NCBI GenBank assembly: GCA_946402735.1 | Contig: CAMIXH010000001.1 | Coordinates: 303,175 to 367,174 of the forward strand | Reading direction: 5' to 3' | From: an uncultured Mycoplasmatota bacterium | Lineage (GTDB): Bacteria; Bacillota_I; Bacilli_A; RF39; UBA660 | DNA length: 64,000 nt | In this document: in pieces, positions 43,421-53,032 of the stretch | Layout of the letters: each line of letters opens with the position of its first letter | Numbering within the stretch: the stretch's first letter is position 1 | Notes under the pieces: model-generated | What the model was told of the DNA's origin: nothing | The model's database searches: none | The model's input: only the letters and a program-made list of their open reading frames with translations | Position numbers and translations under genes: made by a program

Positions 43421-43993
43421 ATGAAAAATAAAAGTGAATTAATAAGAAAAAGTATAGGAGCTGCATTACTTATATCTTTAGGAGATTATGCATTATTAAA
43501 ATTGGGTAATCCAATTGGACCAATTATATTTGCATTAGGTCTTCTAGGTGTATGTTATATGGGTCAAAACTTATTTACTGGAAAATGTGGATTCTTATTT
43601 CAAGATAAAATCAAATTTAGCGATTTAATGATAATTCTTGTAGTAAATTTAATAGCTGGTTATTTAATAGGACTTGTATTCTCTACTCTAGATGCTGATG
43701 TTTATAAAGTTGCTGTTGAAAAAACATTATCTTGGAAAATAAGTATTCCATTCTTTGTAAAATCTGTATTATGTGGAATCATTATGTATATAGCAGTATA
43801 TATGTTTAAAAAAGGAACACCACTTGGAATAATATATGGTATTCCCCTATTTATATTCTGTGGATTCCAACACTGTATTGCTAATATAATAACTATGGGT
43901 ACTTCAAGAATGTTTAGTGCATCAATAATAATTTGTATACTAGGTAATTTTGCCGGATCATTACTGATGTGGTATATATCAAAAGACAAATAA
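43421..43993 (+). CDS. Compact formate/nitrite transporter (FNT) family protein
   Basis: 190 residues, well below the usual 250-280. About five to six membrane helices. NLFTGKCGFLFQDK matches the FNT segment with the Lys before the broken helix, and FQHCIANIITMG matches the conserved (F)HSIAN pore segment with its central His. Family members conduct small anions such as formate, nitrite, lactate or hydrosulfide. The ribosome site is AGGAG. Divergent from DUF1294. The short length suggests either a trimmed FNT or a relative with other function. Confidence 0.78.
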   Translation: MKNKSELIRKSIGAALLISLGDYALLKLGNPIGPIIFALGLLGVCYMGQNLFTGKCGFLFQDKIKFSDLMIILVVNLIAGYLIGLVFSTLDADVYKVAVEKTLSWKISIPFFVKSVLCGIIMYIAVYMFKKGTPLGIIYGIPLFIFCGFQHCIANIITMGTSRMFSASIIICILGNFAGSLLMWYISKDK

Positions 43994-44020
43994 AAAAGAA
44001 ACTTAAATGCTTCTTTTTTT
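43992..44020. terminator. A/T-rich bidirectional terminator
   Basis: AAAAAAGAA and TTCTTTTTTT pair around a 10-base loop between the convergent FNT and ABC genes. Confidence 0.55.
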
Positions 44021-47000
44021 AATCTGTTCTTAGCGCTTCAACTGGATTTTGATTAGCAGCACTCTTAGATGGTATTAATCCTCCAATTAATGTAAGAAGA
44101 ATACTTATTAATACTAATGCAATTATTTCTGTTAGTTTTAAATATGCTGTTAATGTTGGAATACCAGTTTCATTTCTTAGTATTATATTTGCTGGTATAA
44201 ATAATAATTCTGATATTACTATTCCAAGTACTCCAGCAAATGTTCCAATTATACCAGTTTCTGCATTAAATACTTGAGATATATTCCTTTTTGATGCTCC
44301 AATTGCTCTTAAAACACCAATTTCTTTTTTACGTTCTAGAACACTAATATATGTAATAACACCAATCATAATTGAAGAAACAACAAGTGATATAGCTACA
44401 AATGCTATTAATACATAACTAATTACATTAACTATAGTAGTAACAGATGATAACATAGTTCCAATTAAATCAGTATATGTAATTGTTTTATCATATTCTT
44501 CTAACCTAGTCATTTTTTCATTATAATCATCCATTAATTCCATTACTAGTTGTTTTGATTCAAAATTCTTAGGATAAATATCTATTTCATATACATCTTC
44601 ATCTGCTGCATATCCAAAGTATTTCATATTATTATCATAAGAACTTTCACTATTATTAATCATTGCATTAATAAATGATTTAATTTGTTCTTCACTTAAA
44701 TTCATTTTAAAAGCAGCACCAAATTTTTTACTATCAACTGACATAGCTTTTGGTAAACTATTCATTGCTTTTATAATAATATCTTTTATATTATCAGCTA
44801 AATCATTAGTTGCATTTTTAAGTATTTTTTCAAATTGTTTACTTACACTTTTTGACGATTCTTTTTCATGTTTTTTAATTTGTGCTTTTAAATCTTCTAC
44901 ATCAACACAATCATATAAACCGTCACTAATTAATTTCTTAGTACTACTTAATTTTAAATATGATAAGAATGAATCTTTTAATTTAGTTGGATCAGGTTTA
45001 TTATGTTGTTTTGCATATTTGATGTATCCTTCTTCTAGTAAAGAAGCTAATTCTATAATTTCACTTTGATTTAAACTTATATTATTAATAATTTTAGTGG
45101 TTAATCTACTAATTTCTTGATTAATTAAATTACGAGCTACATTGGATGATAAATATTCTGATAAATACTCATTAAATCTAGTAGGATCAGTATAATTATT
45201 TTCAATAGCCCAATCACTATAACCAGACATTACTCTTGTAATAATGCCTCTTATATCTTCACTAGAAATAACTTCTTCTGCACTCTCTTCTATTTTATCT
45301 TCTAAGAAATCATTAATTATCTTTCTTCCTTCAGCACTTTCTAGGAATTCAGAGAACGCATCAGATATATGAAGATAATCAGTAGTTGGATCATGAGAAG
45401 CATACTCTAAGTAATCATTAGCTACATCATTAATTAATTTATTAAACTTTTCTTCATCAACTTTAATATCTAAATTCTGTAAATATTCAATATCTACATC
45501 ATTTAAATTCATATTTTTTAGATATTTTTGAAAATCCATATTTTTTATAGATGATGTATCTATTTTAAACTTAGATTGATCTATTTTAAATGCACTTCCA
45601 ATTTTATTTTGATCAATAGTGAATAATTTAGTAAAATCTATATCATTTGTTTTCTTTTCACCAAATGGACCATTAGTTAGTACATTAGTATCAGGTGTTT
45701 CTTTTTGTGCTTGAACAACATCACTTTCACCTGCTATCTCTCTTAAACTTTCAATTAATTCATCAGTATACCAAATTCCTTCTCTTAGATTTGGTGCTTT
45801 ATTATCTTCATTTGGTTCTGCAATACCAACTATTTTAAAACTTGTACTATTATTATCTAATATTTTTTCTACAAATTCAGTATCATTTGATGCATCAATA
45901 TATACTTTGTTTTTACTATCATATTTGTATAATATAGAACTACTTAGTACTTTAAATTCACGTCCAATAATATCATCTGAATTCCATACTCTTTCATCTT
46001 CTACAACACTAGATTTCTTATTATTACCAAAATCTTTTACCATTTGTTCTAAATCTTTATTATCTCTAAGACCCATAGAATAGAATATAAAATCAGATAC
46101 TCCTCCTCCGGGATTGGTAATTAATAGTGCTTCGTTTTTATTAGTAGGCCAATTACCATACATTAAATGATATTTTTCTTTATATAATCTTTCATTACTT
46201 GGTAACTTATCAAATGCATTAATTGAATAGTTACTAAATAAAATATTATCAGCACTTAGTCCCAGTGAACTAAATGCTTCATTAGGATTAACTTTAATAT
46301 ATTTATTTTCATAATCAGTATATATAATTGGAGTAATATTATATTTATATTCTACTGAAACAGAATAATCAAATACTTTTATACCATCTGTTTCAAAATA
46401 ATTCTTTAAGGATGATAAATCATTTTGATTAACTAGTGAAAGCATATTTTCAAGTGTTTTAAGTTCGCTTATTTCTCCACTATTTTCACTAGCTTTATAA
46501 AAGTCAGTATTCATAGTAGTTGTCAAAGAGAAACTACTTGTATTAATCTGTATTGGATAAGAAATCATTGTTTCTTCTTCAGTATCATTTATAAATTTAT
46601 TTACTCCATTTGATAGTCCCAATATTAAAGCTATACCAATTATTCCAATAGAACCAGCAAAAGCAACCATGATAGTACGTCTTCTTTTATTTTTTAAATT
46701 ATTAAAACTAAGACCAATACTTGTTGCAAAATTCATTGATGCTTTACCAAAGTTTTTATGTATACCAAATGTCTTTCTTCTAACAACATATTTATCAGAA
46801 TCACTAATTATTTTTCCATCATATAATTTTACTATTCTTGTAGAATATTTTTGTGCTAAATCAGGGTTATGTGTAACCATAATAACAAGTCTATCTTTAG
46901 CAACTTCTTTTAATAAATCTAGTACTTGTACACTTGTTTCAGAATCAAGTGCTCCAGTTGGTTCATCAGCTAAAACTATTTTTGGATTGTTAACAAGTGC

Positions 47001-47462
47001 TCTTGCAATAGCAACTCTTTGCATTTGACCACCAGATAATTGATTAGGTCTTTTATGAGCATGTTCTTTTAAACCCACTTTTTCTAACGCTTCTAGAGCT
47101 AATTTCTTTCTTTCTGATTTACTTATACCAGATATAGTTAATGCAAGTTCTACATTGGATAAAACTGATTGATGAGATATTAAATTATAACTTTGAAATA
47201 CAAATCCAATAGTATGATTTCTATAAGAATCCCAATCTTCATTTTTATACTTAACTGTAGAAACTCCATCTATTAATAATTCACCACTATCATATTGATC
47301 TAGACCACCAATAATATTAAGTAGTGTTGATTTTCCACTTCCTGAAGGACCCAAAATAGAGACAAATTCATTGTCTCTAAAATTAAGCGTTACATCATCT
47401 AACGCTTTTTGCACTAAATCACCAGTTTTATAATTTTTACAAATATTTTTTAACTGAAGCAT
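44019..47462 (-). CDS. MacB-like ABC transporter, fused ATPase and permease
   Basis: 1147 residues. The N-terminal ATPase (about 1-225) has Walker A GPSGSGKSTLLN, signature LSGGQMQRVAIARAL and Walker B IVLADEPTGALDS, of the LolD/MacB group. A first membrane helix follows at about 265, then a very long extracellular part (about 290-960) rich in helices and Asp/Asn/Ser. The C-terminal FtsX-type permease has three helices (about 1000-1140; VLERKKEIGVLRAIGASKRNISQVFNAE is typical). Such proteins do not move small solutes across the membrane but transmit force to the outside, for example in peptide export, resistance or control of wall hydrolases. The many wall hydrolases here make the last role worth testing. 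Confidence 0.9.
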   Translation of the reverse strand: MLQLKNICKNYKTGDLVQKALDDVTLNFRDNEFVSILGPSGSGKSTLLNIIGGLDQYDSGELLIDGVSTVKYKNEDWDSYRNHTIGFVFQSYNLISHQSVLSNVELALTISGISKSERKKLALEALEKVGLKEHAHKRPNQLSGGQMQRVAIARALVNNPKIVLADEPTGALDSETSVQVLDLLKEVAKDRLVIMVTHNPDLAQKYSTRIVKLYDGKIISDSDKYVVRRKTFGIHKNFGKASMNFATSIGLSFNNLKNKRRRTIMVAFAGSIGIIGIALILGLSNGVNKFINDTEEETMISYPIQINTSSFSLTTTMNTDFYKASENSGEISELKTLENMLSLVNQNDLSSLKNYFETDGIKVFDYSVSVEYKYNITPIIYTDYENKYIKVNPNEAFSSLGLSADNILFSNYSINAFDKLPSNERLYKEKYHLMYGNWPTNKNEALLITNPGGGVSDFIFYSMGLRDNKDLEQMVKDFGNNKKSSVVEDERVWNSDDIIGREFKVLSSSILYKYDSKNKVYIDASNDTEFVEKILDNNSTSFKIVGIAEPNEDNKAPNLREGIWYTDELIESLREIAGESDVVQAQKETPDTNVLTNGPFGEKKTNDIDFTKLFTIDQNKIGSAFKIDQSKFKIDTSSIKNMDFQKYLKNMNLNDVDIEYLQNLDIKVDEEKFNKLINDVANDYLEYASHDPTTDYLHISDAFSEFLESAEGRKIINDFLEDKIEESAEEVISSEDIRGIITRVMSGYSDWAIENNYTDPTRFNEYLSEYLSSNVARNLINQEISRLTTKIINNISLNQSEIIELASLLEEGYIKYAKQHNKPDPTKLKDSFLSYLKLSSTKKLISDGLYDCVDVEDLKAQIKKHEKESSKSVSKQFEKILKNATNDLADNIKDIIIKAMNSLPKAMSVDSKKFGAAFKMNLSEEQIKSFINAMINNSESSYDNNMKYFGYAADEDVYEIDIYPKNFESKQLVMELMDDYNEKMTRLEEYDKTITYTDLIGTMLSSVTTIVNVISYVLIAFVAISLVVSSIMIGVITYISVLERKKEIGVLRAIGASKRNISQVFNAETGIIGTFAGVLGIVISELLFIPANIILRNETGIPTLTAYLKLTEIIALVLISILLTLIGGLIPSKSAANQNPVEALRTD

Positions 47463-47487
47463 GATGCGTTTTAGTCCTTTCTATATA

Positions 47488-48066
47488 TTAATTTGTTTTT
47501 CTTTCTTTTAAACTTAATAAGTATTCATCCATAGTAATTTGATGACATTCAAAATCAGTAGCACATATATTTCTATATAAATCCATAAATGGAACAAAGA
47601 ATGAATCATATCTAGAACCACTTGTTGAAAATCTAACAGATGTTGCTGTCATTCCTAATTGGTCTTTTCCTTGATTAAAGAATAGACATATATTATTACC
47701 TTGTTTAAAAATATTAACTGAACTAGCTACATCTTCAGGAGCTTCATCACTAATCCAAGTAATCATTTTATCTTTAACAAGTGGATGTTTTCTATATTTT
47801 TCTTCTTTTTTAAATCTTTTATCTACTTTACCATCAATAGCTTTATATTCAATAACACTATTAAACATATTATTAAATATATTATACAAATCGTAGTTAT
47901 CTTTTTGATTTATTTCAAATAAATAAGTATCTTTTTTGTTTTCTGAATATGGCATAAAATATAAATCAAGATTGCCACCGTAATATATGTTCATTTTTTT
48001 TCCATCTTCAAAATCTAATAATATTTGTATACCAAATTGATCAGTATACTTGTTTACCTTTATCAT
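47488..48066 (-). CDS. Unknown soluble protein
   Basis: 192 residues, not recognised. No membrane segment or signal; mixed alpha/beta composition, with aromatic-rich beta stretches at the start and end (FGIQILLDF, FFVPFMDLYRNIC). GAGGT lies before the ATG. It is 25 bases upstream of the ABC transporter gene on the same strand, so the two may be co-transcribed. No function can be proposed. Confidence 0.7.
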   Translation of the reverse strand: MIKVNKYTDQFGIQILLDFEDGKKMNIYYGGNLDLYFMPYSENKKDTYLFEINQKDNYDLYNIFNNMFNSVIEYKAIDGKVDKRFKKEEKYRKHPLVKDKMITWISDEAPEDVASSVNIFKQGNNICLFFNQGKDQLGMTATSVRFSTSGSRYDSFFVPFMDLYRNICATDFECHQITMDEYLLSLKERKTN

Positions 48067-48083
48067 ATCTACCTCAATATTTT

Positions 48084-48113
48084 AAAAGTCATATTTCAAA
48101 TAGAAATACGACT
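48084..48113 (-). terminator. Likely terminator after the P-type ATPase gene
   Basis: AAGTCGTATTTC and GAAATATGACTT pair over 12 bp with one G-U, followed by TTTTAAAA; the T-run is weak. Confidence 0.6.
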
Positions 48114-48141
48114 TTATTTTACTAGAAATATAGCTAAAAGT

Positions 48142-50763
48142 CTATTTCTTTTTAATTCTTTTATATATTTCCATTATAACAAATATAGATGAACCTAGTA
48201 TAAATAAGAATACTAAACTAAATAAAGAAATAGATGTAGTATTTAAAAATGTATTAAAGAAATCATATTCTAATACACTAATACCTAGTATTATTGAGAA
48301 TAACACTCCATATAAGAATATTCTATTACTTCTAAGAGGTATTTTAAGTGAACTTGTTCTTTCACTTCTACAGTTAAATGCATGTACATTTTGAATTACT
48401 ATCATAAGTACTAATATATAACTTCTTGCTTTTATTAATTCCATATTTGCTTCATTAATTAATAATGACCATAAAGCAAATACTATTAATCCAATTGATA
48501 AACCAGATACAAGAATTTCTTCAATTAATTCTGAATCAAATAAGTTTTCTTTAGGACTTCTAGGAGCTACTTTCATTATATTCTTTTCCGGTCTTTCAAA
48601 AGATAGTGCAAAGTCTTGAATACCATCAGTTACAACATTTAACCATAATAATTGAATAGCAACAAGTGGCATTGGTAAATTAAATACTATTGATAAACAG
48701 AAGAATAAAACTTCAGCAAATCCGCATGATATTAAAAAGTATGTTATTTTTCTAATATTTGAATATGCTACTCTACCTTCCATAACTCCTCTTACAATTG
48801 AATTGAAGTTATCATCCATAAGTATCATATCAGCACTCTCTTTAGCAATATCAGTTCCACTACCCATTGCTACACCAATATTAGCGCTCTTAAGTGCAGG
48901 TGCATCATTTACCCCATCACCAGTAACTGCTACATATTCGCCTTGTCTTTTTAATGATTCTACTATTTTTAATTTTTGAATTGGTGTAACTCTAGTATAT
49001 ACATTTTTAGTTTTGATAAAATCATCAAATTCTTTTTCTGGTTTATTTAAATATTCTTCAATTTCTTCTCCAGTAGTAACATAATCAAATATATTAACTA
49101 AATTTAAATCTTTGGCTATTTTAAATGCAGTTAATGGATGATCTCCGGTAATCATTATTACTTTAATACCTGCTTCTCTACATTTTTGAATTGCATCAGG
49201 AGCATCTTCTCTAATTGGATCAATAAAGCCTACTAATCCTTTAAATTCTAGTTTTTCAATGTCTTTTTCTTTATAAGAATCTTTCTCTTTAATTTTTCCA
49301 CTAGCTAGAGCTATAACTCTATAACCATCACTAGCTAATTGTTCATTTTGTTCTTTAATTAAATCTGTATCAAATTTCTTTAAGAAATTGATTTTATTAC
49401 AAAATCTTAATACTGTTTCAACTGATCCTTTTACAGTACAATACATTTCACCATCTATTCTATAAAATACAGCAGAATATTTATTTTGTGATTCGTATGG
49501 TATTTTATCCAATATTTCTATATCACTTGGATCTATTTTCATCTTTTGAGCTAAACAAATAAATGCCATATCAATAGAGTCTCCAATTTGATTTTCATCA
49601 TTCATAACTGCTTCATTATTAATTAAACCAAGTGTTGCAATTTCACGAGCATATTCTATTTCTTTACCAGTTACTTTTCCTTCAAAACTATAACCAGTTC
49701 CACTTACATCATAACTATTTCCATTAGGAAGTAGTATTTTCTTAGCAGTTTGTTCATTTACAGTTAAAGTACCAGTTTTATCACTAGCAATAACAGTACA
49801 ACTACCAAGTGATTCAACTGCATTTAGTTTTTTAGCAACTACTTTTTCTTTGGCCATTCTGTTTGATCCAATAGTTAAAGCCATAGTCATAGCAAGTGGT
49901 AAACCTTCTGGCATAGCTGATACTGCTAATGCTATAACAGAAAGTAATATTTCATTAAATGGTAAATGTTTTAAATATAAAACTATAGTTAGTATTACAG
50001 CAATAACTAATATTAACATAGTAATATGTTTTGAAAATTCATCTATTCTAATAGTTAAAGGTGATTTTTCTTTTTTAGTTTCATTTAATGTATTTGCTAT
50101 ATTACCAATTTCAGTATCAAGAGCAATTCCAGTTACTATAGCTGTTGCTCTACCTGTTACGACACTAGTACCAGCAAATACCATATTCTTCTGATCATTA
50201 ATTGATAAATCATTTTTGGTTAGTACTTTAGCTGTTTTTTCAACAGCAATACTTTCACCAGTTAATATTGATTCATCAACAGTAAAGTTTTGTGATTTTA
50301 TAATTCTAGCATCACAAGAAACTTTATCACCAGATTCTAAAAATATAATATCTCCTATTGTTACTTCACTAGAATCAACTAATGTTTCAAAATTATCCCT
50401 TAATACTTTTACTTGTTCTTTAACTAAATTAGATAAAGATTCAGCAGTTTTTAATGCTTTATTTTCTTGATATGTTTCCATGATTAAATCAATAACAATA
50501 ATACATGCTATTGCTATTGCATCAACATATTCTTCTACAATTACTGAAGATATTATTGCTACTATTAATAGTATAATAATTGGATCAATCATAGATTTAA
50601 AGAATATCTTTATAACACTATCGCTCTTCTTTTTAGGAAGAACATTTAATCCATATTGCTTATTTCTATTTTCTGCTTCATTAGTAGTTAATCCTTTATA
50701 ACTAGTTTTATATTTCTTAAATAATTCTTCTTCAGTTAATGAATAAATATTTTTATCCTTCAT
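48142..50763 (-). CDS. P-type cation ATPase, calcium type
   Basis: 873 residues. P-type motifs: TGES in the actuator domain, phosphorylation site DKTGTLT (about 328), MITGDHPLTA and TGDGVNDAPALK. The M4 segment AMPEGLPLA and M6 NVVTDG match the calcium-binding helices of SERCA/PMCA-like pumps, so Ca2+ export is the best guess; Mn2+ transport is also known for the group. About ten membrane helices. The family's N-terminal cation ATPase domain opens the protein (LTEEELFKKYKTSYKGLTTNEAENR). No metal riboswitch is seen in front of it. Confidence 0.93.
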   Translation of the reverse strand: MKDKNIYSLTEEELFKKYKTSYKGLTTNEAENRNKQYGLNVLPKKKSDSVIKIFFKSMIDPIIILLIVAIISSVIVEEYVDAIAIACIIVIDLIMETYQENKALKTAESLSNLVKEQVKVLRDNFETLVDSSEVTIGDIIFLESGDKVSCDARIIKSQNFTVDESILTGESIAVEKTAKVLTKNDLSINDQKNMVFAGTSVVTGRATAIVTGIALDTEIGNIANTLNETKKEKSPLTIRIDEFSKHITMLILVIAVILTIVLYLKHLPFNEILLSVIALAVSAMPEGLPLAMTMALTIGSNRMAKEKVVAKKLNAVESLGSCTVIASDKTGTLTVNEQTAKKILLPNGNSYDVSGTGYSFEGKVTGKEIEYAREIATLGLINNEAVMNDENQIGDSIDMAFICLAQKMKIDPSDIEILDKIPYESQNKYSAVFYRIDGEMYCTVKGSVETVLRFCNKINFLKKFDTDLIKEQNEQLASDGYRVIALASGKIKEKDSYKEKDIEKLEFKGLVGFIDPIREDAPDAIQKCREAGIKVIMITGDHPLTAFKIAKDLNLVNIFDYVTTGEEIEEYLNKPEKEFDDFIKTKNVYTRVTPIQKLKIVESLKRQGEYVAVTGDGVNDAPALKSANIGVAMGSGTDIAKESADMILMDDNFNSIVRGVMEGRVAYSNIRKITYFLISCGFAEVLFFCLSIVFNLPMPLVAIQLLWLNVVTDGIQDFALSFERPEKNIMKVAPRSPKENLFDSELIEEILVSGLSIGLIVFALWSLLINEANMELIKARSYILVLMIVIQNVHAFNCRSERTSSLKIPLRSNRIFLYGVLFSIILGISVLEYDFFNTFLNTTSISLFSLVFLFILGSSIFVIMEIYKRIKKK

Positions 50764-50829
50764 TTTTACTCCTATTATCTATATAAGAGTTTAATATAAA
50801 AACTTAAAAAAAACAAGTCTTGACATGAT

Positions 50830-50853
50830 AAAAAAAGTGTTATAAATAACACT
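50830..50853 (-). terminator. Intrinsic terminator of the nitroreductase operon
   Basis: On the minus strand AGTGTTA and TAACACT pair around TTTA and are followed by a run of T. Confidence 0.87.
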
Positions 50854-50858
50854 AATTT

Positions 50859-51296
50859 CTAATAATTATCGCTTAGAAATAAATCTAAATCTTCTTCACT
50901 ATTAAATATCTCTTCAAATATATTATATAGTGAATCAGTAGCATCATATTCACCAATAGCATAACATTTTTTACCCATTCCATATGCTATACCTGCTTCA
51001 ATATGTCCTGATTTACCTGCCGGAAGTACAAGTAAGAATTTCTTTGATGATTTTTCTGCTTCTAAATCTTGATTAAATATATTTAAAACAATATCACTTT
51101 TTAATCCTAACTTTTCAAACTCTTCCATCTTTTCTTCATTAGTTTGATTTTCATTTCCATAACTATTCATAGTTTCATCATTTTTTAAAAAACAATAATA
51201 TGAAACATTATGTCTATCAAATATATTACATATTTTTAGAATAGTATCTTTATTTCTAGTTCTTCCTGCTATAAAAAACTCATATTCTTTTTTCAT
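50859..51296 (-). CDS. Nucleoside 2-deoxyribosyltransferase-like protein
   Basis: 145 residues. The fold pattern matches the NDT/PF05014 group: EFFIAGRTRNKDTI at the start and KFLLVLPAGKSGHIEAGIAYGMGKKCYAIGE in the second half, where the Glu of the IEAG segment is the usual catalytic position. Family members exchange bases on deoxynucleosides or hydrolyse nucleotides. The substrate is unknown. Last gene of a three-gene operon (nitroreductase, small membrane protein, this gene), 15 bases after the previous gene. Confidence 0.72.
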   Translation of the reverse strand: MKKEYEFFIAGRTRNKDTILKICNIFDRHNVSYYCFLKNDETMNSYGNENQTNEEKMEEFEKLGLKSDIVLNIFNQDLEAEKSSKKFLLVLPAGKSGHIEAGIAYGMGKKCYAIGEYDATDSLYNIFEEIFNSEEDLDLFLSDNY

Positions 51297-51311
51297 AATT
51301 ATTCCTTCTTT

Positions 51312-51530
51312 CTATTCAAAATTAAATATCCAACCAATAATAGCAATAATGTATATTATAATACTTGCTATTATTGTCCATTTACCTATGTTTTTCCATC
51401 CAGCTTTATTAACTCCTTTAAATGCTGCTTTCCATGATATAGCTTTTAATTCATTTTCTCTATACATATAGATTCCAAATATTAAAACTAATGTTCCAAA
51501 TATAAAAAATAATATACTAAATGGACTCAT
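51312..51530 (-). CDS. Small two-helix membrane protein
   Basis: 72 residues, not recognised. Helices at about 3-20 and 48-69, with a basic/aromatic loop between (SWKAAFKGVNKAGWKNIGKW). AGGAGG lies before the ATG and overlaps the end region of the nitroreductase gene; part of that operon. Confidence 0.72.
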   Translation of the reverse strand: MSPFSILFFIFGTLVLIFGIYMYRENELKAISWKAAFKGVNKAGWKNIGKWTIIASIIIYIIAIIGWIFNFE

Positions 51531-51538
51531 TCTTCCTC

Positions 51539-52045
51539 CTATTTATATTCAACTAATTCTTCTATTTTCTTTCTCTTATTATGAAATGGATTTGGTGGAC
51601 ATAATTTAGATTTATACCCAACTGGTAATAAACTTACAACATTATAATTATCTGGAATATCAAATTCCTCTTTTATTATTTTTTCATCAAATAAACCAAT
51701 CCATATATTATCTAGACCAATATTAGTTGCTTCTAACATCATATGAGTTGTTACTATTGAAGCATCCATTTCATAAGATGAATATTCTTGTTTTCTAAAT
51801 GCTTTTTCTCTATCAGCACATACAATAAATACTAAAGGAGCTTTATATCTACATATAGTTCCTTTATCTATCTTTTTAATACCTTCTTTAGATTTAACTA
51901 CATAAATTCTAAATGGTTGAGCATTTTTAGCAGTTGGTGCTATTCTTCCTGCTTCAAGTATTTGATCTATTTTATCTTGTTCTACTTCTTTACTGCTAAA
52001 TAATCTAGTAGATTTTCTTTCTCTAATTACTTTTTCAAATTCCAT
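51539..52045 (-). CDS. Nitroreductase-family flavoprotein
   Basis: 168 residues. RERKSTRLFSSKEV at the start and AGRIAPTAKNAQPFRIYVV are the FMN-binding motifs, and the GLDNIWIGLF segment is typical of the family. The protein uses NAD(P)H to reduce nitro compounds, quinones or similar; the true substrate is unknown. AAAGGAG lies before the ATG. First clear gene of the operon, preceded by a short possible ORF. Confidence 0.9.
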   Translation of the reverse strand: MEFEKVIRERKSTRLFSSKEVEQDKIDQILEAGRIAPTAKNAQPFRIYVVKSKEGIKKIDKGTICRYKAPLVFIVCADREKAFRKQEYSSYEMDASIVTTHMMLEATNIGLDNIWIGLFDEKIIKEEFDIPDNYNVVSLLPVGYKSKLCPPNPFHNKRKKIEELVEYK

Positions 52046-52046
52046 A

Positions 52047-52130
52047 TTATTCTCCTTTCTTTCTTCTTGATAATAACATTCCTCTCGTTTTAAAATAATC
52101 GTAATTCTTATCTTTTAATACTTCTTCCAT
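52047..52130 (-). other. Possible short or disrupted ORF before the nitroreductase
   Basis: 27 codons from ATG 52130, ending inside the ribosome site of the nitroreductase gene; composition (MEEVLKDKNYDYFKTRG then Arg/Lys) looks coding. It lacks its own ribosome site. A GGAG near 52154 instead serves an ATG in another frame that stops after 10 codons. A one-base slip would join the two, so this may be a frameshifted remnant or a chance ORF. Confidence 0.3.
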
Positions 52131-52185
52131 ACGTATATAGTATGCATTTTATATCTCCATATTAATTATATCATAAAAAAAATAA

Positions 52186-52206
52186 AAACAGGATTATTCC
52201 TGTTAT
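52186..52206 (-). terminator. Intrinsic terminator of the Cys-rich membrane protein gene
   Basis: On the minus strand AACAGGAA and TCCTGTT pair and run into TTTATTTTTTTT. Confidence 0.85.
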
Positions 52207-52937
52207 TAAATAATATCATCTATTGATTTACCACATAATCTATCTTTGCAATTATGACACCTTAAAGCACAATTAGTTTTTTCAAAAAATCTTTCAGGAT
52301 GATTAGCACACGCTATTTCCCATACAAGTAATATTAATATTGCCATACCAACTAAAGTATAAGTCCATATACCAGGTATTACTATTAAAGGTAAATACAT
52401 CATAGCATGATCCCAGTTAAATATTCTACATGTTGTACAGCATTTATTATGCATAAAGAATGTCTTAAATGGACACCATCCAACTATACATATTATATCG
52501 CATACATAGAAGAATGTAGATATAAGTATTAATATTTGATAATTGAAAACACCAAATAAATATAATGCATCTAAAATACCACAAACAAGTATCCATAATA
52601 TTGCTACAACTATTATATCTTTATTAATCTTTTTAATATCTTCTTTGATACGTTTGATATTTAATTTTTCTTTTAAATCTGGTAAAAATCTATCTCCAAA
52701 TACTTTTTGTGAACCTAAAGGCCAATATTTAGGAACTCTACATAGTTTTAATACCATATCTATCATCCATATAATCCAAATTATATGTAATGGTGAAAAA
52801 CTTTTTATAAAATTAAATCCTTTAGCTACTTCAAAACTATTTGGATACCAAATATATAAACCTATCATAATAAAGAATAAAATAATTCTCATTATTAAAC
52901 GTCTAATATATATTTTTCTGAATTTTGATTTATTCAT
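52206..52937 (-). CDS. Cysteine-rich polytopic membrane protein, unknown
   Basis: 243 residues from ATG 52937 (AAGGTGG upstream); the longer frame to 53012 has no ribosome site. About five membrane helices (near 14-30, 42-58, 110-130, 133-155, 180-205). Cysteines cluster on the loops: CPFKTFFMHNKCCTTC in the middle and CANHPERF to CALRCHNCKDRLC at the end. CxxCxxxxC-like spacing suggests metal or Fe-S binding, or redox activity, without matching a family I can name. Monocistronic with its own terminator. Confidence 0.75.
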   Translation of the reverse strand: MNKSKFRKIYIRRLIMRIILFFIMIGLYIWYPNSFEVAKGFNFIKSFSPLHIIWIIWMIDMVLKLCRVPKYWPLGSQKVFGDRFLPDLKEKLNIKRIKEDIKKINKDIIVVAILWILVCGILDALYLFGVFNYQILILISTFFYVCDIICIVGWCPFKTFFMHNKCCTTCRIFNWDHAMMYLPLIVIPGIWTYTLVGMAILILLVWEIACANHPERFFEKTNCALRCHNCKDRLCGKSIDDII

Positions 52938-53032
52938 TTTTGCCACCTTTTTAATTATAACATATTTAAAAACTAATTGTAATTTTATTGAATAACAAGT
53001 ATAATATGACATTATTCAGGGGGAGATAATGT

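Noticed and set aside
49850-50701. Plus-strand ORFs opposite the P-type ATPase
   Set aside because: They mirror membrane helices of the ATPase and have no start signals.
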